A stretch of DNA of 64,000 nt from an uncultured Rhodobacter sp. (GCA_945952585.1 CAMFII010000009.1:62001-126000), one strand, 5' to 3'. Positions 7,916 to 17,829 are shown, counted from the stretch's first letter. Numbers and translations: made by a program. The notes: generated by a model not told the origin, from the sequence alone.

Positions 7916-8302
7916 ATGCATCGAAAGCGAGCCGTGCTTGTCATTGTGACGTCGCTGTTGGCGTCGACCGCGCAGGTGCGAGCGGAAGATGACGACGTTG
8001 CCGCCGGGCAGAACACCTTCGTGATCCGCTGTTCGGAATGTCACGACATCACGGCGGGTGTCGCCAAGATCGGTCCGACGCTCAAGGGCGTGGTTGGTCG
8101 CACTGCCGGCACCGTGCCGGACTTTCCGTATTCGGACGCGATGAAGGCGGCCGGATTCGCCTGGACCGAAGAGCAGTTGACTGCCTATCTGGTCTCGCCG
8201 AAGACGGTGGTGCCGAAGAACAAGATGAATTTCAACGGGATCAAGCGGCCGGGAGAGATCGAGCCGCTTGTCGCCTACCTGATGGTTGCCGGCGCGCCCT
8301 GA
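7916..8302 (+). CDS. class I c-type cytochrome, periplasmic
   Basis: A 128-residue exported monohaem cytochrome. A signal peptide covers about residues 1-23 (cleavage near VRA/ED). The haem-binding motif is CSECH (39-43), and Met104 in KNKMNFNGIK is the probable sixth ligand, as in cytochrome c2/c552-like proteins. The sequence GPTLKGVVGRTAG matches the class I fold. It would carry electrons in the periplasm between respiratory complexes. It follows the HxlR gene by 48 bases, so it may share readthrough transcription, but a functional link to quinone stress is only inferred. It converges on exonuclease III with 6 bases between stops. Confidence 0.9.
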   Translation: MHRKRAVLVIVTSLLASTAQVRAEDDDVAAGQNTFVIRCSECHDITAGVAKIGPTLKGVVGRTAGTVPDFPYSDAMKAAGFAWTEEQLTAYLVSPKTVVPKNKMNFNGIKRPGEIEPLVAYLMVAGAP

Positions 8303-8308
8303 CCCGGG

Positions 8309-9088
8309 TCAGGCATCCAGTTCGATCCAGACGGGCACATGATCCGACGGCTTGTCGCCGCCGCGCACCGCCTTGTCGATCGAGGCGGACTGGAGCAGGT
8401 CCGCTGCTTGCGGGCTGAGCAGCAGGTGGTCGATGCGGATGCCGTTGTTGCGTTGCCATGCGCCCGCCTGGAAATCCCAGAAGCTGTAATGCCCCGGCCC
8501 CTGGTCGCGGAGGCGGAACGCATCGGCATAGCCCAGATTGAGGATGCGGCGGAAGGCGGCACGGCTGTCCGGCAGGAACAGCGCGTCGGTCACCCAGGCT
8601 TCGGGTTTGGCCGCGTCGATCGGCTGGGGGATGATGTTGTAATCGCCTGCCAGCACGACGGGTTCCTCGGTCGCAAGCAACTCCGCGGCCCGGTCGCGCA
8701 TCCGCGCCATCCAGCCAAGCTTGTAGTCGTATTTCGGCCCCGGCGCCGGGTTGCCGTTCGGCAGGTAGAGCGAAGCGAAGCGGATCGCCCGCTTGCCGAT
8801 CACCGTCGCCTCGATCCAGCGCGCCTGTTCGTCAGAATCGTCACCGGGCAGGCCGCGGGTCACATCCTCGAGCGGCAACTTTGACAGGATCGCGACGCCG
8901 TTGAAGCCCTTCTGGCCATGCGTTTCGACGCGGTATCCCATCCCCTCGAAATGCTCGCGGGGAAAGCCTTCGTCGACCGACTTGATCTCCTGCAGGCCCA
9001 CGACATCGGGATCGGCCGCCTTGAGCCAGTCGCTCAGCGCCTCGATCCGCGCCTTGATGCCGTTGATGTTGAAGGTGGCGAGTTTCAT
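8309..9088 (-). CDS. xthA: exodeoxyribonuclease III (AP endonuclease)
   Basis: A 259-residue member of the ExoIII/APE1 endonuclease-exonuclease-phosphatase fold, used in base-excision repair to cut at abasic sites and clean 3' ends. Metal and catalytic residues are visible: Asn in FNINGIKAR (7-15), LQEIK with Glu34, LPNGNP, LAGDYNI (Asp and Asn) and the C-terminal GIRIDHLL and PSDHVPVW (catalytic Asp-His pair). The start MKLATFNING was chosen since the family begins at exactly this motif; a longer in-frame reading adds 12 residues. It is monocistronic as far as can be seen, downstream of erpA on the same strand. Confidence 0.95.
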   Translation of the reverse strand: MKLATFNINGIKARIEALSDWLKAADPDVVGLQEIKSVDEGFPREHFEGMGYRVETHGQKGFNGVAILSKLPLEDVTRGLPGDDSDEQARWIEATVIGKRAIRFASLYLPNGNPAPGPKYDYKLGWMARMRDRAAELLATEEPVVLAGDYNIIPQPIDAAKPEAWVTDALFLPDSRAAFRRILNLGYADAFRLRDQGPGHYSFWDFQAGAWQRNNGIRIDHLLLSPQAADLLQSASIDKAVRGGDKPSDHVPVWIELDA

Positions 9089-9139
9089 GGGCGCGGTCTC
9101 CGGGTGTCGGACCGTCATAGCCAATTAATTCGCCACGCG

Positions 9140-9158
9140 GAACTGCCAGCCGCAGTTC
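9140..9158. repeat. short inverted repeat between erpA and xthA
   Basis: GAACTGC (9140-9146) and GCAGTTC (9152-9158) form a perfect 7-bp stem with a 5-base loop. On the minus strand it lies 3' of erpA and 5' of xthA, with no run of T, so it could be an mRNA processing hairpin or a protein-binding site rather than a standard terminator. Confidence 0.35.
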
Positions 9159-9218
9159 AAGCACGGGCGGTCGCTGTTCGAAGGTCAACCTTGGGAGGGA
9201 GGTCGGCTCTTGCGCCTG

Positions 9219-9554
9219 TCAGATCGAAAAACTCGTCCCGCAGCCGCAGGACGAGGTCGCGTTCGGGTTCTGCACCACGAACCGCGCGCCGATCAGTTCC
9301 TCGGTGAAATCGATCACCGCATTTTCGAGGAAGGGCAGGGATACGGCATCGACAAGCACCCGCACCCCGTTCTTTTCCAGCACCAGATCGTCCGGCGCGG
9401 GCTCGTCGAGCTTGATGTCATACTGGAAGCCCGAGCAGCCGCCGCCTTCCACCGCGACCCGCAGCGGGCGGGCATCCCCGGTCGTCTCGGCAATCTCGGC
9501 CAGCCGCGCAAATGCGCGATCGGTGACTTTTGGTGGCAGCGAGAGCGTCAGCAT
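9219..9554 (-). CDS. erpA: A-type iron-sulfur carrier protein (ErpA/IscA/HesB family)
   Basis: A 111-residue A-type carrier that delivers [Fe-S] clusters to target enzymes. The three ligand cysteines are present: one in EGGGCSGFQYD (Cys40) and two in the terminal SSCGCGTSF (Cys103 and Cys105). The start MLTLSLPPKV fits the family length of about 110; longer upstream readings would overlap the divergent dgt gene. ErpA versus IscA cannot be settled from the sequence alone; alphaproteobacteria commonly carry an ErpA-like copy outside the suf operon, and no suf genes are in view. Confidence 0.9.
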   Translation of the reverse strand: MLTLSLPPKVTDRAFARLAEIAETTGDARPLRVAVEGGGCSGFQYDIKLDEPAPDDLVLEKNGVRVLVDAVSLPFLENAVIDFTEELIGARFVVQNPNATSSCGCGTSFSI

Positions 9555-9629
9555 GGCGAAACCCGTAGGAATTTTGGTGTCTTGTGAATATAGGCTCAAG
9601 CAAGACGACCGACAAGAACAGGCCGACCC

Positions 9630-10778
9630 ATGCTTGCCCCCTACGCCTGCCAGCCCGATGCCAGCCGCGGCCGCCTGTTCGCCGAGCGGATGTCCACCTT
9701 CCGCTCGCCCTTCCAGCGCGATCGCGACCGGATCATCCATTCCTCGGCCTTCCGGCGGCTCAAGCACAAGACCCAGGTCTTTGTCGAACACGAGGGCGAT
9801 TACTACCGCACCCGCCTGACCCACACGATCGAGGTCGCGCAGGTCGCGCGCACAATCGCAGGGGTCCTGAACCTGAACACCGACCTCGCGGAAGCCATTG
9901 CGCTGGCCCACGACCTTGGCCACACGCCCTTCGGCCATACCGGCGAGGATGCGATGGAAGCGCTGATGAAGCCCTATGGCGGCTTCGACCACAATGCGCA
10001 GGCGCTACGCATCGTCACCAAGCTCGAACGCCACTATGCCGAGTTCGACGGGTTGAACCTGACCTGGGAGACGCTCGAAGGCATTGCCAAGCACAACGGC
10101 CCGGTCGAGCCGCCCTATGCCTACGCGCTGGCCGAGGTGAATGCCGCCTGGGACCTGGAACTGAACACCTATGCCAGCGCCGAGGCACAAGTCGCGGCCA
10201 TCGCCGATGACGTCGCCTATTCCCACCACGACCTGCACGACGGGCTGCGCTCGGGCCTCTTTACCGAGGCCGACCTGATGGAGCTGCCCGTCACCGGTCC
10301 CGCCTTTGCCGAGGTCGATGCGATCTATCCCGGTCTCGACCCGATGCGGCGGCGGCACGAGGCGCTGCGGCGGGTGTTCGGGCGGATGGTCGAGGATGTG
10401 ATCGCGGTCGCCCGAAACCGGCTCGAGGCCGCCCAGCCAAAATCGGTTGACGATATCCGCGCGATGGGGGCGACGGTCATCCGCTTTTCGAAGCCGCTCT
10501 ATCAGGAACTGAAGGCGATCCGGTCCTTCCTGTTCCACCGCATGTACCGTGCCCCCTCGGTCATGGCCGAACGCGCCAAGGTGACCACGGTGGTCAACGA
10601 CCTCTTCCCGCTGTTCCTGTCCCGGCCAGAGCTTCTTCCGGCGGAATGGCAGGCGGATGTGGCCCGTGCCGCGAGCGAAACCGACCTGGCCCGGATGGTG
10701 GCCGATTACGTCGCAGGGATGACTGACCGGTTTGCCCTGCAGGAACATGCCCGACTGTTCGGACCTGCGGAGGGGTAA
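9630..10778 (+). CDS. dgt: deoxyguanosinetriphosphate triphosphohydrolase-like HD protein
   Basis: A 382-residue HD-domain dNTPase. The metal-binding residues are His65 (TRLTHTIEV), the His94-Asp95 pair (LAHDLGHTPFGHTGE) and a later Asp in ADDVAYSHHDLHDG. The RDRDRIIHSSAFRRLKHKTQV opening is diagnostic of the Dgt family. These enzymes convert dNTPs to deoxynucleosides and triphosphate, influencing dNTP pools and replication fidelity. It starts 75 bases from the divergent erpA gene, and the next gene begins 3 bases after its stop, so dgt and the antiporter are probably cotranscribed. The same pair order argS nearby is often seen in related genomes, though argS here follows after an inserted minus-strand gene. 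Confidence 0.93.
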   Translation: MLAPYACQPDASRGRLFAERMSTFRSPFQRDRDRIIHSSAFRRLKHKTQVFVEHEGDYYRTRLTHTIEVAQVARTIAGVLNLNTDLAEAIALAHDLGHTPFGHTGEDAMEALMKPYGGFDHNAQALRIVTKLERHYAEFDGLNLTWETLEGIAKHNGPVEPPYAYALAEVNAAWDLELNTYASAEAQVAAIADDVAYSHHDLHDGLRSGLFTEADLMELPVTGPAFAEVDAIYPGLDPMRRRHEALRRVFGRMVEDVIAVARNRLEAAQPKSVDDIRAMGATVIRFSKPLYQELKAIRSFLFHRMYRAPSVMAERAKVTTVVNDLFPLFLSRPELLPAEWQADVARAASETDLARMVADYVAGMTDRFALQEHARLFGPAEG

Positions 10779-10781
10779 GAG

Positions 10782-12680
10782 GTGGAAGGCAGCTTGTTGA
10801 ATGCCGTGCAGGTCCTAGCCCTGATCGGGGTCACGGGCGTCGGGGCGCAATGGCTGGCCTGGCGGTTCAACATGCCGGGGATCGTCCTGATGCTGGTGAC
10901 CGGGGTGGTGATCGGCCCGGTCCTTGGCCTGTTCCGCCCGGACCGCGACATCGGCCAGCTGCATGAATCGATGGTCTCGCTGGCTGTCGCCATCATCATG
11001 TTCGAAGGTGGTCTGTCGTTGCGGCTCAAGGCGCTGGCCGATGCGGCGATCGGGGTGCGGCGGCTGATCTTCCCGGCCGCGCCGCTCGCCTGGCTCTTTT
11101 CGACACTGGCGCTGCATTACGTTGCGGGTCTGAGCTGGCCGTCGTCCTGCGTCTTCGGTGGCATCATGATCGTAACCGGCCCGACCGTGATCGCGCCGCT
11201 CTTGCGGCAGGCGCGGCTCGCGCGGCGGCCGGCGGCCATGCTGCAATGGGAGGCGATCGTCAACGATCCCCTCGGCGCGATGGCGGCGGTGCTTGCCTTT
11301 GCGACCGTGGTCGTCCTGCAGTCGCGTTCGACCGCCCTGGAATCCTTCATCGAGATCGTGGCCGGCATCGCCTTCGCGCTGCTCCTTGGTTTCCTGCTCG
11401 GGCAGGGGATCGTTCGCGCCTTCAAGCGCGGGATGGTCCCGGAATACATGAAGGTGCCGGTGATGTTCGTCAGCGTGCTCGGCGTCTATGCGCTGGCGGA
11501 TTCGGTCCTGCACGAGGGGGGACTGCTGGCCGTTACGGTGCTGGGCGTGGTCATCGCCAATGCCGACCTGCCCTCCTACCAGGAAATCCGGCGCTTCAAG
11601 GAACAAGCGACCATCCTTCTGGTGTCGGGGGTGTTCATCATCCTCGCCGCCGACATGAACCTCGCTGAGCTGCAGCTGCTCGATGCGCGCTCCTTCGCCT
11701 TCGTCGCGGTGCTCGTGCTGGTGGCCCGTCCGGCGGCCGTGCTCCTGTCGCTGCTCGGAACGCCCATTCCGATGAGAGAGCGGCTGCTGGTCGCTTTTAC
11801 CGGCCCGAGGGGCGTCGTGCTGATGGCGGTGGCGGGGCTCTTCGCGGGCTGGCTTGCCGAACTCGGGGTGGAGGATGCCTACCGCATCGCGCCGCTCGCC
11901 TTCCTCGTCGTGTCAGCCACCGTCGTGCTTCACGGCTTCACCCTGTCACCGATGGCGCGGCTTCTGGGCCTGAGGGTCGCCAACACTCCGGGGGTGCTGA
12001 TCGTCGGCGGATCGCCCTTCACGGCGGCCCTGGGCGATGCCTTCGTCCGGGCCAATGTGCCGGTCCTCGTCACCGACCTGAACATGCGCAACCTCCTCCA
12101 TCCTCGCCTGGCCGGGCTGAAGGTCTATTGCGGCCATGCGCTGGCCGAACAGGCCGATCATTCGATGGAGATCATGGGCTTCGGCACGCTGATCGTCGCC
12201 TCGGACAACGATGCCTACAACACGCTGGTCGCCTCGGACCTTGCCCCGGAATTCGGCCGCAACAACGTCTTCCAGGTCGCGCCCGACCGCGCCGACAGCC
12301 ACCGATACGCCCTGCCGAACAGCCTGAGCGGCCGCAGCTTTGCGGGGCGTCTGACCTTCGACACGCTGGCCGAGATGATGGACAAGGGCGCCCGGGTTAC
12401 CGTCACGCATTTCAAGCCGGAGTATCCCTTTGCCCGCTGGCGCGAGATGCATCCCGATGCGGTGATGCTTGCCACCTGCGCCCCGAACGGCCGCATCAGC
12501 ATCCTGCGCGAGGGGCAGGAGCCGCATTTGCATCCTGGCCATGCCCTGATCGCCCTGCTTCCGGCGCGTCAGCCGGCAATGGCCCATGTTCCAAATGATG
12601 AGGGAGCGCCCGCCATCCTGCCCGTCTTGCCGCCTGCCATCCGCGAGTCGGAGGGCGAGGGCGAGCCGGTCCCGACCTGA
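10782..12680 (+). CDS. CPA1-type cation:proton antiporter with C-terminal TrkA-N-like domain
   Basis: A 632-residue inner-membrane protein that starts with GTG behind a GGAGGGG site, 3 bases after dgt. The first 390 residues form about 12 hydrophobic segments of the Na+/H+ exchanger fold, with MIVTGPTVIAPLLRQ and EAIVNDPLGAM carrying the conserved Asn-Asp ion site. Residues from about 400 (GVLIVGGSPFTAALGDAF) begin a Rossmann-like TrkA-N/RCK domain that probably senses a nucleotide and gates transport. The cation (Na+ or K+) cannot be read from the sequence. The C-terminal 60 residues are low-complexity. Confidence 0.88.
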   Translation: MEGSLLNAVQVLALIGVTGVGAQWLAWRFNMPGIVLMLVTGVVIGPVLGLFRPDRDIGQLHESMVSLAVAIIMFEGGLSLRLKALADAAIGVRRLIFPAAPLAWLFSTLALHYVAGLSWPSSCVFGGIMIVTGPTVIAPLLRQARLARRPAAMLQWEAIVNDPLGAMAAVLAFATVVVLQSRSTALESFIEIVAGIAFALLLGFLLGQGIVRAFKRGMVPEYMKVPVMFVSVLGVYALADSVLHEGGLLAVTVLGVVIANADLPSYQEIRRFKEQATILLVSGVFIILAADMNLAELQLLDARSFAFVAVLVLVARPAAVLLSLLGTPIPMRERLLVAFTGPRGVVLMAVAGLFAGWLAELGVEDAYRIAPLAFLVVSATVVLHGFTLSPMARLLGLRVANTPGVLIVGGSPFTAALGDAFVRANVPVLVTDLNMRNLLHPRLAGLKVYCGHALAEQADHSMEIMGFGTLIVASDNDAYNTLVASDLAPEFGRNNVFQVAPDRADSHRYALPNSLSGRSFAGRLTFDTLAEMMDKGARVTVTHFKPEYPFARWREMHPDAVMLATCAPNGRISILREGQEPHLHPGHALIALLPARQPAMAHVPNDEGAPAILPVLPPAIRESEGEGEPVPT

Positions 12681-12682
12681 GG

Positions 12683-13045
12683 TCAGGATCGGAGCCAGGC
12701 CAGCGCCTCGTCGCGCCCGGTCGCCGGGAAATGCCGGGCGTCGACACCCATGAATGCCTTGGCAAAGAACTCTCCGGCACTGGCAAAGGCCGCGTCGCTG
12801 ACCAGCGCAAGCTTGGCAATCTTGCCGTGGAAATCGCGGATGATGCCCATATGCGAAAAGAAGGCCTGGAAATCGGCGTAGCCCGGAAAGGCATTGGCGT
12901 CGATCATCAGACCCTTCACCTCTTCCCCATCCGCAACCATGCCCGACAGGGTGCCGCGCAACTCCTCCATGTCGTCATCGGTCAGCGCGCCGGTCGGCGC
13001 GACGATCAGGATGCCGTCCTTCTTCATCAGGCTCAGGTCAATCAT
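12683..13045 (-). CDS. SpoIIAA-like (STAS/SEC14) protein
   Basis: A 120-residue single-domain protein beginning [20 protein letters not shown]. The pattern of beta strands and helices ([44 protein letters not shown]) matches the SpoIIAA-like family that often carries a lipid-binding or STAS fold. Members are poorly characterised. It converges on the antiporter gene with only 2 bases between stops and is divergent from argS, sharing a 137-base promoter region. The function is unknown. Confidence 0.75.
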   Translation of the reverse strand: MIDLSLMKKDGILIVAPTGALTDDDMEELRGTLSGMVADGEEVKGLMIDANAFPGYADFQAFFSHMGIIRDFHGKIAKLALVSDAAFASAGEFFAKAFMGVDARHFPATGRDEALAWLRS

Positions 13046-13182
13046 TGGCAGGTCTCCTCCCCCCGGTCATGCCCTGTGCCAGAGTGCGGCGGCGGCGACT
13101 GTCTGGCAATCCAGTTCGGGTGCTTGGCATTGACGCGCCGGGGCGGCTCTGGCACAGCCGTTTTGATCATATGGGACGAGCC

Positions 13183-14925
13183 ATGAACCTGTTTTCCGAC
13201 ATCCGCGCCCTTGTCGTCGGCGCGCTGGACGCAATGACCGCCGCGGGCGACCTGCCGGCCGGTCTCGACCTTTCCGCCGTCGCCGTGGAACCGCCGCGCG
13301 ATCCCGCCCATGGCGACATGGCGACGAACGCTGCAATGGTGCTGGCCAAGCCGGCCGGCCTGTCGCCGCGCGCCATCGCCGAAAAGCTGGCGCCGCGTCT
13401 GGCCGCCGATCCCCGCATCGGCTCGGCCGAAGTAGCGGGACCGGGTTTCCTGAACCTGCGTCTTTCGCCCGTTGTCTGGCGCGGTCTCGTGCATTCGGTC
13501 CTGGCCGAGGGCGGAGCCTACGGCCGGTCGGATCTGGGGCAGGGGACCAAGGTCAACGTCGAGTTCGTCTCGGCCAACCCCACCGGCCCGATGCATGTGG
13601 GCCATGTCCGGGGCGCGGTCTTCGGCGATGCGCTGGCGCGACTGCTGGCCTTTGCCGGCCATGAGGTGACGCGGGAGTATTACATCAACGATGGCGGCGC
13701 GCAGGTCGACGTCCTCGCCCGCTCTGCCTTCGAGCGGTATCGCGAGGCGAACGGGCTGGAGCCCGACATCCGCGCCGGCCTCTATCCCGGCGACTACCTG
13801 ATCCCGGTTGGCGAGGCACTGAAGGCCAAGTACGGCGCAAGCCTGCTCGACAAGCCGGAAGCGGTCTGGCTTGCCGATGTGCGCAACTTCGCGACCGAGA
13901 TGATGATGCAGGTGATCCGCGAGGATCTCGCCGCGCTCGGCGTGCAGATGGACGTCTATTCCAGCGAGAAGGCGCTTTATGGCACTGGCAAGATCGAAGC
14001 GGCGATCGACACGCTTCGGTCCATGGGCCTGATCTACGAGGGCGTTCTGGAACCGCCGAAGGGCAAGACCCCCGACGACTGGGAACCGCGCGAGCAGACC
14101 CTGTTCCGCTCGACCGCACATGGCGATGACGTGGACCGGCCGGTGAAGAAGTCGGACGGCTCCTGGACCTATTTCGCCCCCGACATCGCCTATCACTACG
14201 ACAAGATCCAGCGCGGCTTCGACCTTCTGATTGATGTCCTTGGCGCCGATCACGGCGGCTATGTGAAGCGGATGAAGGCGGTCGTCGCCGCGCTGTCGAA
14301 CGGGCGCGTGCCGCTCGACGTGAAGCTGATCCAGCTCGTCAAGCTCTTCAAGAACGGCGAGCCCTTCAAGATGTCGAAGCGGGCAGGGACCTTTGTCACC
14401 CTGCGCGACGTGGTCGAGCAGGCAGGCGCCGACGTAACCCGCTTCGTCATGCTGACCCGCAAGAACGACATGGCGCTCGACTTCGACTTCGACAAGGTGC
14501 TGGAGCAGTCCAAGGACAACCCGGTCTTCTACGTGCAATATGCGAACGCCCGTGTGAATTCGGTTCTGCGCAAGGCGCGCGAGGCCGGGATCGCCTGCGA
14601 CGATGCCACCTTGGCGGCCGCGGACCTGTCGAACCTGACCCATCCGGCAGAGTTCGCCCTGGCCGGTAAGCTCGCTGAATGGCCGCGCCTGGTCGAGATC
14701 GCCGCGCGCAACAACGAACCGCACAGGGTGGCCTTCTACCTGTACGAGCTCGCCTCCGAGTTCCACGGATTGTGGAATCGCGGCAATGACGACCCAGATC
14801 TGCGCTTCATTCAGGAAGATTCCGCGAAAAGTCAGGCGAAAATCAGCCTCGCACGGGCCGTGGGCGTTGTGATTTCCAACGGTCTTGGTATTCTTGGCGT
14901 CACTCCGGTCGAGGAAATGCGCTGA
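13183..14925 (+). CDS. argS: arginyl-tRNA synthetase
   Basis: A 580-residue class I synthetase that charges tRNA-Arg. The HIGH-type signature is [20 protein letters not shown] (near residues 129-148) and the second ATP-binding motif is FKMSKRAG. The N-terminal Add1 domain (about residues 1-85) and the C-terminal DALR anticodon-binding region ([20 protein letters not shown]) are both present. The start [11 protein letters not shown] was chosen because it begins the conserved N-terminal domain and follows GGGACGAG; an earlier in-frame ATG adds 46 arginine-rich residues. The downstream SPOR-nagZ-scpA-scpB genes follow in the same direction, the usual order in Rhodobacteraceae. Confidence 0.97.
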   Translation: MNLFSDIRALVVGALDAMTAAGDLPAGLDLSAVAVEPPRDPAHGDMATNAAMVLAKPAGLSPRAIAEKLAPRLAADPRIGSAEVAGPGFLNLRLSPVVWRGLVHSVLAEGGAYGRSDLGQGTKVNVEFVSANPTGPMHVGHVRGAVFGDALARLLAFAGHEVTREYYINDGGAQVDVLARSAFERYREANGLEPDIRAGLYPGDYLIPVGEALKAKYGASLLDKPEAVWLADVRNFATEMMMQVIREDLAALGVQMDVYSSEKALYGTGKIEAAIDTLRSMGLIYEGVLEPPKGKTPDDWEPREQTLFRSTAHGDDVDRPVKKSDGSWTYFAPDIAYHYDKIQRGFDLLIDVLGADHGGYVKRMKAVVAALSNGRVPLDVKLIQLVKLFKNGEPFKMSKRAGTFVTLRDVVEQAGADVTRFVMLTRKNDMALDFDFDKVLEQSKDNPVFYVQYANARVNSVLRKAREAGIACDDATLAAADLSNLTHPAEFALAGKLAEWPRLVEIAARNNEPHRVAFYLYELASEFHGLWNRGNDDPDLRFIQEDSAKSQAKISLARAVGVVISNGLGILGVTPVEEMR

Positions 14926-14999
14926 GCAGCTAGGGCGCCCCGGCCGGTCAACAGGCAAGAGAGCCCGCGAAATTTCAAGGCGGGCCGGGCGGGGCAGAC

Positions 15000-16028
15000 A
15001 TGGCGATCTACTCGGAAGAGGATTTTGGCGTCCCGGCGCAGGACCAGATGGCGCCTGGCCGGATGCAGTCATATGTGAACATCGCCGGGGCCTTGACCTC
15101 GCTGGTGCTGGTGATCGGCCTCGGGGTCTGGGGTTACAAGCTCGCCGTCCGGGACGTCTCGGGCATCCCGGTTGTCCGGGCGATGGCTGGCCCGATGCGG
15201 ATCGCCCCGCAGGAACCCGGGGGCGAGATTGCCGCCCATGTCGGTCTTTCCGTCAATGAAATCGCCGCCGAAGGCGGTGCAGCGCCCTTGCCCGAGAAAA
15301 TGGTTCTCGCGCCGAAGCCGCTCGACCTCGCGGCCGAAGACACCCCCGGCGAGGCGACGGTGGCCAAGGCAAGCGCCGCGCCCGCCGACGCGGTGACGCC
15401 CGTTCTCGCCTCGCTTCCGCGCGCGGCGTCGACCGATGGGACTGTTGCCCCGCTGGTTCCGCAAGCGCCGGTGGAACAGGTGACCGAGACGCCCGCGCTC
15501 GATGAAGGGGCAGCGCCGGATGTCGAGGCGGCGACCGATGCCGTCAACGACACGCCGGCTGCTGCAGATTCGGCCGTGGCGCTGGAAGACGCGGTAAACG
15601 GCGCGCTGGCAGAAGCCCTTGGCGGCAGCGCGGCAGCGTCGGACAGCAATTCCAGCGGCCTGACCGCATCCATACGCCCGCAACGCCGTCCCGAAGGGGA
15701 TGGCTCTGACCAAAGTGCAGCCAGTAAGCAGGCGACCAAGCCGGCAACGGCGGTTCTCGATGTGGCGTCGATCACCCCGGGCTCTCGTCTTGTCCAACTT
15801 GGCGCTTTCGATGACGAAGCCGGGGCGAAGGCCGAATGGACCAAACTGCAGACCCAGTTCGGTGACCTGATCGCGCCGAAGTCGATGGTCTTGCAGACAG
15901 CGACAGCGGGCGGTCGTACGTTCGTCCGCCTTCGCGCGTTCGGCTTTGATGATGATGCCGATGCCCGCCGCTTCTGCGCGGCACTGCTGGCTGAAAACGC
16001 CACCTGCATTCCCGTCGTCCAGCGCTGA
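15000..16028 (+). CDS. SPOR-domain protein, inner-membrane anchored
   Basis: A 342-residue protein with a short cytoplasmic N-terminus, one transmembrane helix at about residues 26-48 (IAGALTSLVLVIGLGVWGYK), a long acidic Ala/Pro/Glu-rich periplasmic linker (about 60-260) and a C-terminal SPOR domain (SRLVQLGAFDDEAGAKAEW to the end). SPOR domains bind denuded peptidoglycan at the division septum. The architecture resembles FtsN-like division proteins. It lies 74 bases after argS, and its stop overlaps the nagZ start (TGATG), which links septal wall binding with peptidoglycan recycling in one transcript. Confidence 0.88.
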   Translation: MAIYSEEDFGVPAQDQMAPGRMQSYVNIAGALTSLVLVIGLGVWGYKLAVRDVSGIPVVRAMAGPMRIAPQEPGGEIAAHVGLSVNEIAAEGGAAPLPEKMVLAPKPLDLAAEDTPGEATVAKASAAPADAVTPVLASLPRAASTDGTVAPLVPQAPVEQVTETPALDEGAAPDVEAATDAVNDTPAAADSAVALEDAVNGALAEALGGSAAASDSNSSGLTASIRPQRRPEGDGSDQSAASKQATKPATAVLDVASITPGSRLVQLGAFDDEAGAKAEWTKLQTQFGDLIAPKSMVLQTATAGGRTFVRLRAFGFDDDADARRFCAALLAENATCIPVVQR

Positions 16029-17035
16029 TGACCGCAACCGGCGCGACGATTCTAGGCTGCCTTGGGACGACGCTGTCGGCGACCGAGAAGGCGTTCTACC
16101 GCGAAGCTGATCCCTGGGGCTTCATCCTCTTCGCGAGGAATGTCGAAACACCCGATCAGCTTCGCCGCCTGACCGGCGATCTGCGCGGCGCTGTCGGGCG
16201 GGACGCGCCGATCTTCGTCGATCAGGAAGGCGGACGGGTCCAGCGCCTGCGCGCCCCGCATTGGCGCGAATGGGCGCCGCCGCTGGATGTGGTTGCGGCG
16301 GCCGGGCCGGATGCGCAGCGCGTCATGAACCTGCGCTTCCAGCTGATCGCTGCGGAGCTTCGCGCCGTGGGGATTGACGGCAACTGCGCGCCAACAGCCG
16401 ATCTGGCGACCGATGTCACGCATCCTTTCCTGCGAAATCGGTGTTATGGCAATGACTTGACGACGGTCGTTGAGGTTGCGCGCGAAGTTGCAAACGGCCT
16501 GCTTGCCGGGGGCGTCCTGCCGGTGATGAAGCACATGCCCGGCCACGGACGGGCTTCGCTCGACACCCACCACGAACTTCCGCGCGTGACCGCGGATGCC
16601 GAAGAACTGGCGGCGACTGACTTTGCCGTCTTCCGCGCCCTGCGCGACCTGCCGCTTGCCATGACCGCCCACATCGTTTTTGCCGCGCTGGATGACCGGC
16701 CCGCGACGGCTTCGGACAAAATGGTGAAGATCATCCGCCAAGACATTGGTTTCGATGGGCTTCTGATGACAGACGACCTGTCCATGCAGGCCCTGTCCGG
16801 GACGCTTGGCGAACGGGCTGCTGACGCCCGGGCAGCGGGTTGCGATGTCATGCTCCACTGCAACGGCAAGCCGGAGGAGATGGAGCAGGTCGTCCCCGCG
16901 GCAGGGCGCCTTTCGCCCCAGGCGCAACGCCGCGCGGAAGCGGCGCTTGCGCGGCGCCGGGCGCCGGATCATGTTGACATCGCCGCGCTGGAGGCCGAAC
17001 TTTCCGCCCTGATGGAGGGGCGAGGTGCGGCTTGA
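16028..17035 (+). CDS. nagZ: beta-N-acetylhexosaminidase (peptidoglycan recycling)
   Basis: A 335-residue family 3 glycoside hydrolase that removes N-acetylglucosamine from muropeptides in the cytoplasm. The hallmark loop KHMPGHGRASLDTHHELP (near residues 167-184) contains the His-Asp catalytic dyad, and the nucleophile Asp is in LLMTDDLSMQAL (about 243-254). The substrate-binding FVDQEGGRVQRL motif is also present. Canonical NagZ reads KHFPGHG; here Phe is replaced by Met. The gene sits between the SPOR gene and scpA with overlapping stop/start codons on both sides, so the segment is translated as a coupled operon. Confidence 0.95.
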   Translation: MTATGATILGCLGTTLSATEKAFYREADPWGFILFARNVETPDQLRRLTGDLRGAVGRDAPIFVDQEGGRVQRLRAPHWREWAPPLDVVAAAGPDAQRVMNLRFQLIAAELRAVGIDGNCAPTADLATDVTHPFLRNRCYGNDLTTVVEVAREVANGLLAGGVLPVMKHMPGHGRASLDTHHELPRVTADAEELAATDFAVFRALRDLPLAMTAHIVFAALDDRPATASDKMVKIIRQDIGFDGLLMTDDLSMQALSGTLGERAADARAAGCDVMLHCNGKPEEMEQVVPAAGRLSPQAQRRAEAALARRRAPDHVDIAALEAELSALMEGRGAA

Positions 17036-17829
17036 TGGCCAGCGAAGACGAATGGGACGCGACTGAATCTGCCCTGCCGGTCGAGGCCCGGCTGGCGGCG
17101 GAGGCGCTAATCGTCGATGTCGACGGCTTCGAAGGCCCGCTCGATCTGCTTCTGACCCTCTCACGCACCCAGAAGGTCGATCTTCGTCGGATCTCGGTGC
17201 TGCAGCTTGCCGAGCAATATCTTGGATTTGTGAACCAGGCCAAGGCGTTGCGGATTGAACTTGCAGCCGACTATCTGGTTATGGCGGCCTGGCTCGCCTA
17301 TCTGAAGTCTCGACTTCTCCTGCCGCCCGATCCGAGCGACGAGGGGCCCTCGGCCGAGGAACTGGCCGCGCACCTTGCCTTCCAGCTCGAACGGCTCGAG
17401 GCGATGCGCGAGGCAGCGGCGCGGCTGATGGCGCGGGACCAGAAGGGCCGGGACTTCTTTGCGCGCGGCATCCCCGAGGACGTGACCCGCATCCGGCGCA
17501 TCAAGTACTCGGCGACGCTTTTGGACTTGATGCAGGCCTATGCCCGCATCCGCACGAAGGACGAATTCCGCCCCTTCGTGATGGATCGTGACCATGTGTT
17601 CACAATGGAACAGGCACTGGAGCGGATGCGGGGCCTTATCAGCTATTCCGGGATCTGGACTGACCTTGCCGCCTATCTTCCGCCCGGCTGGGACATGAAC
17701 CCGATGCGGCGGCGCTCGGTGACGGCCGCGCATTTCGCCGCCGTGCTCGAGATGGCCAAGGCCGGCCAGATCGAACTGAGACAAGGCGAGACCTTCGCGC
17801 CGATCCAGATACGCAAGAGGGGCGCATGA
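17035..17829 (+). CDS. scpA: segregation and condensation protein A
   Basis: A kleisin of about 264 residues that bridges SMC heads in the bacterial condensin. The conserved opening FEGPLDLLLTLSRTQKVDLRRI (about residues 24-45) and the ISVLQLAEQYLGFV segment are diagnostic of ScpA. The ATG at 17035 overlaps the nagZ stop as TGATG. The C-terminal winged-helix part (RRRSVTAAHFAAVLEMAKAGQIELRQ) is present. It is followed by scpB with a 4-base overlap, the expected partnership. Confidence 0.95.
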   Translation: MASEDEWDATESALPVEARLAAEALIVDVDGFEGPLDLLLTLSRTQKVDLRRISVLQLAEQYLGFVNQAKALRIELAADYLVMAAWLAYLKSRLLLPPDPSDEGPSAEELAAHLAFQLERLEAMREAAARLMARDQKGRDFFARGIPEDVTRIRRIKYSATLLDLMQAYARIRTKDEFRPFVMDRDHVFTMEQALERMRGLISYSGIWTDLAAYLPPGWDMNPMRRRSVTAAHFAAVLEMAKAGQIELRQGETFAPIQIRKRGA